From Microthrixaceae bacterium (GTDB lineage: Bacteria; Actinomycetota; Acidimicrobiia; Acidimicrobiales; Microtrichaceae), in assembly GCA_020845705.1 (NCBI GenBank), contig JADLFH010000033.1, positions 1-34,047 on the forward strand: 34,047 nt of DNA, read 5' to 3'. The notes beneath the pieces were generated by a model. That model did not search any database and was not told where the DNA came from. It saw only the letters and a list, made by a program, of their open reading frames with translations. The translations under genes were made by a program, and so were the position numbers. Shown here piece after piece: positions 6,957-17,005 of this stretch (positions are counted from its first letter, which is position 1; every line of letters begins with the position of its first letter).

Positions 6957-7718
6957 TTGGCTTTGCTCGAGGTTGGTGACATCGAGGTGCGCTTCGGTGG
7001 CGTTGTGGCGCTCGCTGGTCTGGACATGGCCGTGCAGAGCCACCAGATCTGCGCTCTCATCGGTCCCAACGGAGCGGGCAAGACGACCTTGTTCAACGTG
7101 GTGAGCCGCCTCTACGAACCGACGAGGGGTCGAGTCCACTTTGACGGAGCGGATCTGTTGGCGGTGCGTCCCCACGGAATCGCGTCCCGGGGGATCGCAC
7201 GGACCTTCCAGAACCTCGCGCTCGTGCAGGGGTTGTCGGTGCTGGACAACGTGAAGGTCGGTGCACACTGCCGCACCCGCGGTGGCTTCTGGTCGGCGTC
7301 GCTGGTGGTGCCGTCGCTCCGTTCCGAGCGCGCGGTCAGCGCCAGGGCGATGGAAGTGCTGGAACGGCTCAGCCTCGCCCACTTGGCCCATCGTCCCTGC
7401 GCGGGGCTTCCGTACGGCACCTTGAAGCGCATCGAGATCGCCCGGGCGCTCATGTCCCAACCGCGCCTGCTGATGTTGGACGAGCCTGCGAGCGGGCTGA
7501 CCCATGGCGAGGTGGACGAGCTGGGTGGGCTGATCCGCCGGCTGCGCGACGATCTGGATCTCACCGTGCTGCTGGTCGAGCACCACATGGGCATGGTCAT
7601 GAAGATCTCCGATCAGGTGGTGGTCATGGAGTTCGGCCAGAAGATCGCCGAAGGGACACCCGACGCGGTCCGCAACGACCCCCAGGTGATCGCCGCTTAT
7701 CTGGGGGCGTCGGCATGA
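6957..7718 (+). CDS. livG: ABC importer ATP-binding protein, LivG type
   Basis: ATPase of a branched-chain amino acid/amide (HAAT) uptake system, 253 residues. It carries Walker A GPNGAGKTT (about residues 36-44), the LivG-type AGIARTFQN-like sequence ASRGIARTFQNLAL, signature YGTLKRIEIARAL, Walker B LLMLDEPASGL, and switch His in VLLVEHHMGMV. The signature loop reads LPYGT instead of LSGGQ, as is usual for LivG. The C-terminus EGTPDAVRNDPQVIAAYLG is the family's hallmark. The TTG at 6957 is taken as start because AGGGGG lies at 6942-6947 and the first conserved strand (LLEVGDIEVRFGG) follows immediately. It is the first gene of the five-gene importer operon and its stop overlaps livF by four bases. 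Confidence 0.93.
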   Translation: MALLEVGDIEVRFGGVVALAGLDMAVQSHQICALIGPNGAGKTTLFNVVSRLYEPTRGRVHFDGADLLAVRPHGIASRGIARTFQNLALVQGLSVLDNVKVGAHCRTRGGFWSASLVVPSLRSERAVSARAMEVLERLSLAHLAHRPCAGLPYGTLKRIEIARALMSQPRLLMLDEPASGLTHGEVDELGGLIRRLRDDLDLTVLLVEHHMGMVMKISDQVVVMEFGQKIAEGTPDAVRNDPQVIAAYLGASA

Positions 7719-8422
7719 CCCTCCTCGCTGTGGCCGGTCTCGACGCGGGCTACGGGGCCGTGCAGGTGCTGCGGGGCCTCTCGCTTCACGTCGATGCGGG
7801 CGAGGCGGTGGTGGTCCTGGGCGCGAACGGGGCCGGCAAGACCACCACGCTGCGGGCCATCAGCGGCATGATCCCCGCCAAGGGAGAGGTCACCTTCGAG
7901 GGCGCGTCGGTGCTGGGCAAGCGACCCGACGAGCTCCTGAAGGCGGGTATTGCGCACGTACCCCAGGGGCGGGGAACGATCGTCGATCTCACCGTGGAGG
8001 AGAACCTGCGCATCGGGGCATACTCACGTCGAGACCCCGAGATCGATTCGGACATCGCCCGGTGGTGCGGGGTCTTTCCCCGACTCGGCGAGCGCCGCGA
8101 CCAGGTTGCCGGCGCCATGAGCGGGGGCGAGCAGCAGATGTTGGCCATCGCCCGCGCCCTCATGAGCAGGCCCCGACTCCTCCTCTTGGACGAGCCGTCG
8201 CTCGGCCTGGCACCGCTGGTCACCCAGGAGGTGTTCGCCCGGGTGGCCGAGATCGTCCGTGACACCTCGACCGCGGTGCTGTTGGTCGAACAGAACGCGA
8301 ACCTCGCCCTCGAGTTCGCGCAGCGCGGCTACGTGCTGGAGGCGGGGACCATCGTGGGCGAGGGCAGCGCGGAGCAACTGCGCAACGACGAGTCCATTCG
8401 CAAGGCGTACCTGGGGAGCTGA
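7715..8422 (+). CDS. livF: ABC importer ATP-binding protein, LivF type
   Basis: Second ATPase of the HAAT importer, 235 residues, the usual LivF length. Walker A is GANGAGKTTTLRAISG (about residues 38-53). It has the Q-loop region HVPQGRGTIVDLTVEENL, signature MSGGEQQMLAIARALMSRPRLLLLDEPSLGLAP running into Walker B, and the switch His position occupied by Gln in LLVEQNANLAL, as is normal for LivF. The ATG overlaps the livG stop (ATGA), and livH starts at the base after its own stop, so the three are one translational unit. It dimerises with LivG on the cytoplasmic face of the LivHM channel. Confidence 0.94.
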   Translation: MTLLAVAGLDAGYGAVQVLRGLSLHVDAGEAVVVLGANGAGKTTTLRAISGMIPAKGEVTFEGASVLGKRPDELLKAGIAHVPQGRGTIVDLTVEENLRIGAYSRRDPEIDSDIARWCGVFPRLGERRDQVAGAMSGGEQQMLAIARALMSRPRLLLLDEPSLGLAPLVTQEVFARVAEIVRDTSTAVLLVEQNANLALEFAQRGYVLEAGTIVGEGSAEQLRNDESIRKAYLGS

Positions 8423-9307
8423 ATGGCCGACTTCTTCCGTTACCTGATGATCGGGCTCGGCAACGGCGCGATCTACGCCATGATCGGCCTCGGGCTGGTC
8501 GTGATCTACCGCGCGTCGGGGCTGTTGAACTTCTCCCAGGGCGAGATCACGATGTTCGTGACCTTCATCGTGTGGACACTCCAGGACATGGGACTCCCTC
8601 TGGTGGTCGCGGTGGCGGGCGGCGTCTTGTCGGGAGTGGTCGTGGGCGCGGTGATCCAGCGGATCATCGTGGCGCCGGTGGGCGATCCTCACCAGAAACC
8701 CCGGGCGGTAGTGGTGGTCACGATCGGGCTGTTCCTCGGCATCAACGCGTTGGCCCAGGTGATCTGGGGGACCGAGACCAGGGACATGCCGGCGCTGTTC
8801 GGCAACGGGCAGTTGAGCCTCGCGGGCGTGGCCGTCGGCTGGCAGAAGCTCGGTGCGCTGGCTGTGTTGGGGGTGGAGGTGGCGCTGTTCGCGTTCGCCT
8901 TCAAACGCACCCGGGTGGGCCTGGCCATGCGGGCGGTTGCGTCCAACGCGGAGTCGGCGGCTCTGGTGGGCGTGCCGGTGGGCCGGATCCTCATGCTGGG
9001 GTGGGGCCTCGCTGCCGCACTCGGCGCGGTCGCGGGAACCTTCACCGCGCCGGATCGGGGCATGGATTCCAACCTCATGCTGGTGATGCTGGTCTACGCG
9101 TTCGCCGCGATCACCCTCGGAGGGTTCGACTCGCTCGTGGGGGCCGTCGTGGGTGGGCTGATCGTCGGCGTGGCAACCGAGGTCATCCCCAAGTACGTCG
9201 ACTCGCTCCAGACCCTGCCCATGGTGCCGGCCTTCGTCGTGATCTTCGGGGTGTTGCTGGTGCGGCCCGAGGGCCTGTTCGGAGCGAAGAAGGTGACCCG
9301 CGTATGA
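8423..9307 (+). CDS. livH: ABC importer permease, LivH type
   Basis: Membrane permease of the HAAT importer, 294 residues with about eight transmembrane segments. Family landmarks are the N-terminal GLGNGAIYAMIGLGLVVIYRASGLLNFSQGE, the central RTRVGLAMRAVASNAESAALVGVPVGRI, which contacts the ATPases, and the C-terminal GGFDSLVGAVVGGLIVGVATE. The ATG immediately follows the livF stop, with GGGGAG at 8413-8418 as ribosome binding site. The stop overlaps livM by four bases (ATGA). It forms the channel heterodimer with LivM. Confidence 0.94.
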   Translation: MADFFRYLMIGLGNGAIYAMIGLGLVVIYRASGLLNFSQGEITMFVTFIVWTLQDMGLPLVVAVAGGVLSGVVVGAVIQRIIVAPVGDPHQKPRAVVVVTIGLFLGINALAQVIWGTETRDMPALFGNGQLSLAGVAVGWQKLGALAVLGVEVALFAFAFKRTRVGLAMRAVASNAESAALVGVPVGRILMLGWGLAAALGAVAGTFTAPDRGMDSNLMLVMLVYAFAAITLGGFDSLVGAVVGGLIVGVATEVIPKYVDSLQTLPMVPAFVVIFGVLLVRPEGLFGAKKVTRV

Positions 9308-10386
9308 CCGATCGTCGCCCGCTCGACGTGCTGTTCCGCTACGGACCCGTGGCGTTGATGGTGGTGGTTGGGTTGGTGCTGCCCCTGACCACCAGCGACT
9401 ACTGGCTGGGCCGGATCCTGTTGTGGATTCCGCTGGCGATCGCGGCGTTGGGGCTCAACCTGCTCACGGGATTCAACGGCCAGATATCGGTCGGACACTT
9501 CGCCTTCTACGGGGTGGGTGCCTACACCTGCGGTCTGCTCGTGGCGAAGTGGGACTGGCCGATGGGCCTCGCGGTGCTCGCCGCGGTGGTGGTCTGCTTC
9601 GTGGTGGGGGTGGTGGTCGGGCTGCCGGCACTTCGGATCAAGGGTCTGTATCTGGCGCTGGTGACCCTCGCAGTGGCCGTCCTGTTCCCCGATCTCGTCA
9701 AGCACTTCGAGAGCGTCACCGGGGGAAGCTCCGGCCTGTACATCACGACCCCTGAGATGAACTCGAGAGGCGTCGTGGTGGAGCGTTCCATCCAGATCCT
9801 CGCACCGGAGGGGATCGATCTCTCCACCGAGCAGTGGACCTTCTACCTGTACCTCGCGGTGGCGATCGTGGCGTTCATCGTGGTGCGCAACATCGTCCAC
9901 AGTCGGGTGGGTCGGTCGATGATCGCCATCCGCGACAACGAGGTGGCCGCAGAGGTCAACGGTGTGAACGTGGCGGCGGTGAAGGTCTTCACCTTCGGTC
10001 TCTCCTCTGCTCTCGCGGGCCTCGGTGGGGCGATGTTCGCCTTGTGGGAGGCCCAGTTGTTCCCCCAGTCCTTCACCCTCGGCTTCTCGTTGGTGCTGCT
10101 GGTAGCAGTTGTCGTCGGCGGCCCCGCAAGCGTCCTCGGGCCGGCGCTGGGAGCGATCTTCGTGGGGGTCTTCGAGGACATGATCAAGCCCGAGCTCCCC
10201 GATGAGTTGTCTGCGGTCACACCTCTCATCCTGGGGCTGTCGCTGGTCGGGCTGATGTTGGTCGCCCCGGGTGGCATCGCAGGGATGGCGCGACAGTTGG
10301 CCGCGCGTGTGCAAAGGTCGCGTCCGCCGGCAGGCCCCGCCAAGCCTTCCGGTGATCCCATCTCCACACAACCGTCGACCACCTAG
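9304..10386 (+). CDS. livM: ABC importer permease, LivM type
   Basis: Second channel subunit, 360 residues with about ten hydrophobic helices. LivM landmarks: ALGLNLLTGFNGQISVGHFAFYGVGAYT (about residues 46-73), GLYLALVTLAVAVLF, and the coupling loop SRVGRSMIAIRDNEVAAEVNGVNVAAVKV, then FALSSALAGLGGAMFALW-like sequence and a GGPASVLGPALGAIFVGV segment. A long open frame extends upstream to 8572, but that part only shadows livH; ATG 9304 overlaps the livH stop and starts at the right place. A loop of about 45 residues (about 145-185, GLYITTPEMNSRGV onward) between helices looks longer than in E. coli LivM and may lie outside the membrane. Confidence 0.93.
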   Translation: MTDRRPLDVLFRYGPVALMVVVGLVLPLTTSDYWLGRILLWIPLAIAALGLNLLTGFNGQISVGHFAFYGVGAYTCGLLVAKWDWPMGLAVLAAVVVCFVVGVVVGLPALRIKGLYLALVTLAVAVLFPDLVKHFESVTGGSSGLYITTPEMNSRGVVVERSIQILAPEGIDLSTEQWTFYLYLAVAIVAFIVVRNIVHSRVGRSMIAIRDNEVAAEVNGVNVAAVKVFTFGLSSALAGLGGAMFALWEAQLFPQSFTLGFSLVLLVAVVVGGPASVLGPALGAIFVGVFEDMIKPELPDELSAVTPLILGLSLVGLMLVAPGGIAGMARQLAARVQRSRPPAGPAKPSGDPISTQPSTT

Positions 10387-10397
10387 GGGGACATGAC

Positions 10398-11750
10398 ATG
10401 ACCACCCGACCATTGCGCATGCTCGTAGCGCTGCTGGCTTGTCTGGCGTTCGTGGCCGCCTCGTGCGGTCGCGACGACGAAGCAGACGGCGGCGGCGACG
10501 GTGGCACCGACACCACTGCGCCCGCCGACGGCGAGTCCAAGCCGTTCATCAACCCCGATGAGGACTGTGCCGACTATCAGGGCACAGCGGGCATCTCGGG
10601 CGACACCATCACCGTCGGTACCGTCCGCCCGGCGTCGGGCCCTTACGCCATCTACGACACGGTCACCAAAGGCATCGAGGCCTACTTCAAGGCCGCCAAC
10701 GCCAAGGGTGGCATCGAGGCGGGCGACGGCAAGAAGTACAAGGTGAACCTCCTGAAGGAGGACGATGCCTACGACCCCTCCAAGACGCCGGATCTGGTCA
10801 AGAAGCTCGTTGAACAGGACAACGTCTTCGCACTCGTGGGCGACATAGGCACCGAGACCAACCTTGCGGTGCGCCAGTACCTCAACGAGAAGTGCGTGCC
10901 GAACATCGCGCTCGCCACGGGCTCGACGAACTGGGGTGATGCGGCGAAGTACCCCTGGTACATCGCGGGGCTGCCGTCCTATGCGACCGAGGCACGCGCC
11001 TTCCTCGACTACCTCGAGACGACCAAGCCCGAGGCCAAGATCGCGATCCTCGCCCAGAACGACGACTTCGGCCTCGCGTACGGCAAGGTGATCAAGCAGT
11101 ACATCGCCGAAACCGGGTCCAAGATGACCATCGTCGGCGAGGAGACCTACGACCCGTCCTCGGGGGGAACCACCGAGGGAGCCACCGCGAAGCTCGCAGG
11201 CAGTGGAGCAGATGTGTTCTTCGTGGGAATCGGCGGCACCCAGTGCTCGAAGACTCTTACGTTCATCCCCGCCACGTGGAAGCCGATGACCTACGTCTCG
11301 ATCACCTGCTCGGGCAAGCTCTCCATGAGCCTCGCCGGTGGCAAGGACGAGGGCGTCTACACCGCTCAGGCCACGCTCGACACGGGCAGCGCCGCTGATC
11401 AGGCGAACCCCAAGGTCCAGCAGCTCTTCACCGACGGCCGGGCACAGGGCCTCACCGACTCCGAGCTGTCGGGCGGCATCGTCGCCGCCGGCTGGGGTTT
11501 CGCGTCGATCTTCGCCGAAGGCCTGAAGCAGACCGAGACCGTGGACCGTGCCGGCGTCATGAACGCCTTGTTCTCGCTGGACTCTGCGAACTTCGGCCTT
11601 CAGCGCGACGGGACCACGACTTCGACCGACGGTGGCGACGACCCCTGGATCATCGAGTCGCTCCGAGTCGTGCAACGGACCGGTGGCGATTGGACCGAGG
11701 TCGCGCCGATGACCGACTACAACGGCAAGTCGTCGAGCTTCGCCGGATGA
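10398..11750 (+). CDS. HAAT-type ABC substrate-binding lipoprotein (type 1 periplasmic binding fold)
   Basis: Extracytoplasmic receptor for the importer encoded just upstream. The N-terminus is a lipoprotein signal (MTTRPLRMLVALLACLAFVAASC) with lipobox AASC, giving an acylated Cys near residue 23, then an Asp/Gly-rich linker (about residues 24-50). The mature part is a LivK/peripla_BP_6 domain: ITVGTVRPASGPYAIYDTVTKGIEAYFKAAN, VFALVGDIGTETNLAVRQYL, and IAILAQNDDFGLAYGKVIKQYI. At 450 residues it is longer than classical LivK (about 370) and closer to the actinobacterial group often annotated as urea/amide or branched-chain amino acid receptors, so the ligand is uncertain. AGGGGG at 10385-10390 precedes the chosen ATG. 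Placement after the permeases, with the stop overlapping the decarboxylase gene, is unlike the E. coli liv order. Confidence 0.92.
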   Translation: MTTRPLRMLVALLACLAFVAASCGRDDEADGGGDGGTDTTAPADGESKPFINPDEDCADYQGTAGISGDTITVGTVRPASGPYAIYDTVTKGIEAYFKAANAKGGIEAGDGKKYKVNLLKEDDAYDPSKTPDLVKKLVEQDNVFALVGDIGTETNLAVRQYLNEKCVPNIALATGSTNWGDAAKYPWYIAGLPSYATEARAFLDYLETTKPEAKIAILAQNDDFGLAYGKVIKQYIAETGSKMTIVGEETYDPSSGGTTEGATAKLAGSGADVFFVGIGGTQCSKTLTFIPATWKPMTYVSITCSGKLSMSLAGGKDEGVYTAQATLDTGSAADQANPKVQQLFTDGRAQGLTDSELSGGIVAAGWGFASIFAEGLKQTETVDRAGVMNALFSLDSANFGLQRDGTTTSTDGGDDPWIIESLRVVQRTGGDWTEVAPMTDYNGKSSSFAG

Positions 11751-12913
11751 CCGAGTGCACCTCCTCTCCGAGGGGGTGCAGCGATCGCGTCGAGGCGGTG
11801 CTCAGGAGTGGGGAACCCACCCCGTTCCTGGTCACCGACCTCGATGTCGTCGCGGACCGCTATCGCACGCTGCGGAGCGCACTCGGCGATGCCGAGGTGT
11901 TCTATGCGGTCAAGGCGAATGCACACCCGGACCTGCTCGCCGCCCTGGTGGCGCTCGGCTGTTGCTTCGACGTGGCGTCGATCGGCGAGGTCAAGGCGTG
12001 TCTCGACGCTGGGGCCGGCCCTGGGCGCCTCTCGTTCGGCAACACGGTGAAGCGGCGCAGTGAGGTCGCTGCCGCCCACGGCCTCGGAGTACCGAACTTC
12101 GCGGTCGACGACGCGGCCGAGCTGGCGAAGGTGGTCGCGGCCGCACCCGGCGCCGCGGTCACCGTCCGCCTGCGTTGTGACGGCGACGGCGCCGCGTGGC
12201 CACTGTCGCGCAAGTTCGGCTGCGGCGCCGAGGCGGCTGTCGACCTTCTCGTCGAGGCACGCCGACGCGGCATGGGGGAGCTCGGCATCTCGTTCCATGT
12301 GGGCTCCCAGCAGTCGCGGCCCGAGGCATGGGACGAGGCGCTGGCTGTGGTCGCTTCGGTGGCCGACGCCGCCGCAGACCGTGGGGCGCCATTGGGTCTG
12401 GTGAACCTGGGTGGGGGACTTCCCTCGAACTACGACGCGGCCCTTCCCGAGGTGGAGGGCTACGCGAAGGTCATCAGTGATGGTCTGGACCGTCACCTCG
12501 CGCGCCACGACGTGCGTCTGGTGATCGAGCCTGGGCGCCACCTGGTGGCGGAGGCCGGTGTCATCCAGGCCGAGGTCTTGTTGGTCTCCCGCAGCGACGA
12601 CGATGACGGGCCCAGGTGGATCTTTCTGGACGTGGGTGTCTACACGGGCCTCGTCGAGGCGATGGGCGAGGCGATCCGCTATCCGATGAGGACGCCCCAC
12701 GACGGTGGGCCCTTGTGTCCCTCCGTCGTGGCGGGACCCACCTGCGACAGCGTTGACGTGCTGTACGAGGTGACTCCCTACCAGCTGCCCCTGGCCTTGG
12801 CGGAAGGGGATCGGGTCGAGTTGTTCAGCGCGGGTGCCTACACGTCAGCGTGTACGACAGTGGGGTTCAACGGGTTCCCGCCGCTTCGTGAGATCGTGCT
12901 ACCCCTGAGTTGA
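11747..12913 (+). CDS. PLP-dependent ornithine/lysine-type decarboxylase (fold type III)
   Basis: Basic amino acid decarboxylase of the eukaryotic-ODC-like, alanine-racemase-fold group; likely reaction L-ornithine (or lysine) to putrescine (or cadaverine) plus CO2 in the cytoplasm. PLP Schiff-base Lys56 is in VFYAVKANAH. HVGSQQ (around 190), GGGLP and IEPGRHLVAEAG are the phosphate and substrate-binding loops. GPTCDSVDVL contains the catalytic Cys333, which comes from the partner subunit in the dimer. AYTSACTTVGFNGF matches the C-terminal active-site strand. At 388 residues it fits the short bacterial form. ATG 11747 shares four bases with the stop of the substrate-binding protein, so it is coupled to the importer and probably acts on what the importer brings in. 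Ornithine versus lysine versus a diaminopimelate-like substrate cannot be settled by eye; the CDSVD motif favours ornithine/lysine over DapDC. Confidence 0.88.
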   Translation: MTECTSSPRGCSDRVEAVLRSGEPTPFLVTDLDVVADRYRTLRSALGDAEVFYAVKANAHPDLLAALVALGCCFDVASIGEVKACLDAGAGPGRLSFGNTVKRRSEVAAAHGLGVPNFAVDDAAELAKVVAAAPGAAVTVRLRCDGDGAAWPLSRKFGCGAEAAVDLLVEARRRGMGELGISFHVGSQQSRPEAWDEALAVVASVADAAADRGAPLGLVNLGGGLPSNYDAALPEVEGYAKVISDGLDRHLARHDVRLVIEPGRHLVAEAGVIQAEVLLVSRSDDDDGPRWIFLDVGVYTGLVEAMGEAIRYPMRTPHDGGPLCPSVVAGPTCDSVDVLYEVTPYQLPLALAEGDRVELFSAGAYTSACTTVGFNGFPPLREIVLPLS

Positions 12914-13513
12914 GCCCTCGCTGATCGCCAGGAGGTCTTCGGCGGCTTGTCTCACTTGGATGTCACGATCATGAACGAGCCGCGCCAGTGCCTCCTCAAC
13001 GGCGGGGTCCTCGAAGTTCGCGAGAGCGAGGACCGCCCGACGGCGGACGGTTGCCCGATCGGTGGTACCCGCGAGGACCGCGGCCAGCCCTGCCGGATCG
13101 CCGATCGATCCGAGTGCCGCAACGGCTGACTCCCGGCACAGGGAGTCGGAGTGGCGGGTGGCCACGTCGATGAGCGCGGCGAGCTCCTCGGGGGCCACGT
13201 CGGGTTGCTCGCCGAGCGCGAACGCGCCAATCTCGACCACCCGGGTGTCATCGTCGGCGAGTACGCCCACAAGGCTCGGTCGCCCCTCGGCAATGGTCGG
13301 GAGCCGGGAGAGCAGGCCGGCCGCGCGTCGCCTCACGGTCGCTTCAGGGTCGGCGAACGCCTGGTGGAAATCACCTCGACGAAGCCGCCCCAACCTGGCG
13401 AGAGCGGCGTATGCGGTGCATCTGACGCCGGGGTCGGCATCGTTGAGAGCGGCACGCACGGCCACCTCGTCGCCGCGGTATCCCGCAACAACCACCCTCG
13501 CGCGATGTGACAT
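12899..13513 (-). CDS. HEAT-repeat protein
   Basis: A 204-residue alpha-solenoid made of about six HEAT/PBS-lyase-like repeats of about 30 residues, each with an Asp-Pro turn and Arg/Ala-rich second helix: LNDADPGVRCTAYAALARLG, FADPEATVRRRAAGLLSRL, ADDDTRVVEIGAFALGEQ, a repeat with SDSLCRESAVAALGSIGDP, TTDRATVRRRAVLALANFEDP, and VHDRDIQVRQAAEDLLAI. No signal peptide or membrane segment is present, so it is a cytoplasmic scaffold or adaptor; partner unknown. Its 3' end overlaps the decarboxylase gene by 15 bases in convergent orientation. It is divergent from the next gene, sharing an 83-base intergenic region. Confidence 0.85.
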   Translation of the reverse strand: MSHRARVVVAGYRGDEVAVRAALNDADPGVRCTAYAALARLGRLRRGDFHQAFADPEATVRRRAAGLLSRLPTIAEGRPSLVGVLADDDTRVVEIGAFALGEQPDVAPEELAALIDVATRHSDSLCRESAVAALGSIGDPAGLAAVLAGTTDRATVRRRAVLALANFEDPAVEEALARLVHDRDIQVRQAAEDLLAISEGSTQG

Positions 13514-13521
13514 AGAGGCCC

Positions 13522-13552
13522 CTGGACACAGAGCGTGGTAGCAAGCCTAGAC
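13522..13552 (+). promoter_or_regulatory. Possible promoter for the gene at 13597
   Basis: TGGACA at 13522-13527 and TAGACT at 13547-13552 resemble -35 and -10 hexamers. The 19-base spacer is longer than ideal, so only the -10 element is moderately convincing. It lies in the 83-base divergent intergenic space and would give a short leader containing the strong ribosome binding site at 13583-13590. Confidence 0.3.
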
Positions 13553-13582
13553 TCCAAGCGATCCCCAATCGGTGGATCCATG

Positions 13583-13590
13583 AAGGAGGA
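13583..13590 (+). promoter_or_regulatory. Strong ribosome binding site deciding a GTG start
   Basis: AAGGAGGA, close to the perfect anti-Shine-Dalgarno complement, ends six bases before GTG 13597. The nearby ATG at 13606 would be 15 bases away, so GTG is the likely start. Confidence 0.75.
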
Positions 13591-13596
13591 CCTCAC

Positions 13597-14160
13597 GTGT
13601 CGCACATGGTGATTTTCCAGACCCCCGACGGAAATCCCGGGTACAACCAGTTCGAGACCCTGGACGAGGCAGTCAGGTTCGTGGAGAAGCTCCGCAACGA
13701 GCAGTCCGTTGAGACGGCTCGGATGTTCGCCCTGGAAGAGGTCAAGTTCGACTTCAAGCCCTACTTCAAGGTGAACCTGGACCAGCCTTCGGTCACCGCC
13801 GGGTCCTCCACGGTGCCTTCGTCGGTGGTGTCCACGTTGGCTTCATCGGTGGCCCCGAGCCCGGTGGTCGACGACGAGGTTCCCTCCGGTCCCTCGAACG
13901 GGCCCTCCGCCCCGCCGGTGACCCCGCCGGTCAGCCCTGCTCCGGCTTTCGCTCCGCTCGCGCCCAGCGGCCCGCCGGTCAGCTTCGGTGAGCCCCCTTC
14001 GCCGCCCGCTCCGCCCGTGTCGGACCCTGATTCGCCCGTCGGTGCCGAGCCGGCGACAGTCGGTGCCCCACCGCCGCCCACCTTCATGGCGCCCCCCGCT
14101 CCCGCACAGACCAACAGCGAAGAGCAGCCGACCACGCGCCGCGGCCTGTTCGGCCGCTGA
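13597..14160 (+). CDS. Uncharacterised protein: small conserved-looking N-terminal domain with a Pro/Ser/Val-rich tail
   Basis: 187 residues, family not named. About residues 1-63 form a compact, mixed alpha/beta unit (HMVIFQTPDGNPGYNQFE, then a helix DEAVRFVEKLRNEQSV, then FALEEVKFDFKPYFKVNL). Residues 64-175 are low complexity, rich in Pro, Ser, Val, Ala and Gly with many PP pairs, and so probably disordered. The last residues, TTRRGLFGR, form a short basic end that could be a binding peptide. No signal peptide or membrane helix is present. A very strong ribosome binding site suggests high expression. I believe similar proteins occur in other Acidimicrobiia, but cannot confirm it here. It is followed after 50 bases by the UvrA-like gene. 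Confidence 0.8.
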   Translation: MSHMVIFQTPDGNPGYNQFETLDEAVRFVEKLRNEQSVETARMFALEEVKFDFKPYFKVNLDQPSVTAGSSTVPSSVVSTLASSVAPSPVVDDEVPSGPSNGPSAPPVTPPVSPAPAFAPLAPSGPPVSFGEPPSPPAPPVSDPDSPVGAEPATVGAPPPPTFMAPPAPAQTNSEEQPTTRRGLFGR

Positions 14161-14210
14161 ATCCCGATCCGGGCTGACCAGTCGTTCCCCACGCAGCGGA
14201 TTCCCACGAC

Positions 14211-16522
<2,312 letters not shown>

Positions 16523-16550
<28 letters not shown>

Positions 16551-16942
16551 GCGTTGGTCACCGCCGCGGGAGCGCCGAAGCGAACCCGCAGCGCGAACGG
16601 TTCCGGCATGGCGAGGCTCGATGTGACGAACTGATCGATGTCTCCTCCGGGCACCGGACGTACCACGAAGCGATGCCCACTGGGGGCCTCGATGGTGGCG
16701 CGGTCGAGGCGGAGGGTGGCCAACATCACGGGGGCGAGTGGGCTGGGGACCTGGGGCGTGACGGTCACCGTCATGGCCCGGACTGTGGCCACCTGGTTGC
16801 GAAGCCTTGGTGGCAGGAGGTGTTCCACCTTTCCAAGCGCGCGCATGGACGCGTCGGCTATGGGAGCCTCGGGCCCGCTTCGCTGCGGGGCGGCCTGGAG
16901 CAGCGAGAGCATCTGCAACAGCCGACCCGAGGTGGAGACCAT
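16523..16942 (-). pseudogene. Eroded WYL-domain (YafY/DeoR-like) transcriptional regulator remnant
   Basis: An open frame of 139 residues that reads as three separate pieces of a normal (about 320-residue) HTH-WYL regulator joined in frame. Residues 1-25 (STSGRLLQMLSLLQAAPQRSGPE) match the first helix of the N-terminal HTH. Residues about 34-70 (ALGKVEHLLPPRLRNQVATV) match the linker before the WYL domain. About 79-130 (LRLDRATIEAPSGHRFVVRP, then FVTSSLAMPEPFALRVRF) match the end of the WYL domain and the start of its C-terminal extension. The DNA-recognition helix, the WYL core and the C-terminus are missing, so DNA binding as in relatives is unlikely. The 3' end overlaps the UvrA-like gene by 28 bases. 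It is divergent from the DrrAB-like exporter, the usual place for its local regulator. It might still be a translated short protein; a pseudogene is the better reading. Confidence 0.7.
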
Positions 16943-16963
16943 TTGTGCAGTCTGGTCCCATTC

Positions 16964-16982
16964 ACGGACGGAAACTGTCCGT
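16964..16982. promoter_or_regulatory. Palindromic operator-like site in the regulator/exporter divergent region
   Basis: ACGGAC (16964-16969) and GTCCGT (16977-16982) are perfect inverted arms around a 7-base centre (GGAAACT follows the first arm). The site lies between the eroded regulator gene (start 16942) and the exporter start (17006), about 10 bases upstream of the -10-like TAGGGT, that is over the expected -35 region. This is the typical place for repression by a dimeric regulator such as TetR-type; the cognate protein is not identifiable here. Confidence 0.5.
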
Positions 16983-16991
16983 AATCCTCCG

Positions 16992-16997
16992 TAGGGT
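16992..16997 (+). promoter_or_regulatory. Putative -10 element (TAGGGT) for a leaderless exporter transcript
   Basis: TAGGGT fits the TAnnnT pattern of actinobacterial -10 hexamers and ends eight bases before the GTG start at 17006. A transcript initiated from it would begin at or next to the start codon, as in the leaderless mRNAs common in Actinobacteria. No good ribosome binding site is seen before 17006, which agrees with leaderless initiation. Confidence 0.4.
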
Positions 16998-17005
16998 GCG
17001 CCCCC

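Noticed and set aside
8572..9303. Upstream extension of livM to 8572
   Set aside because: The extension is Gly/Arg-rich shadow sequence of livH; ATG 9304 overlaps the livH stop and matches the family N-terminus.
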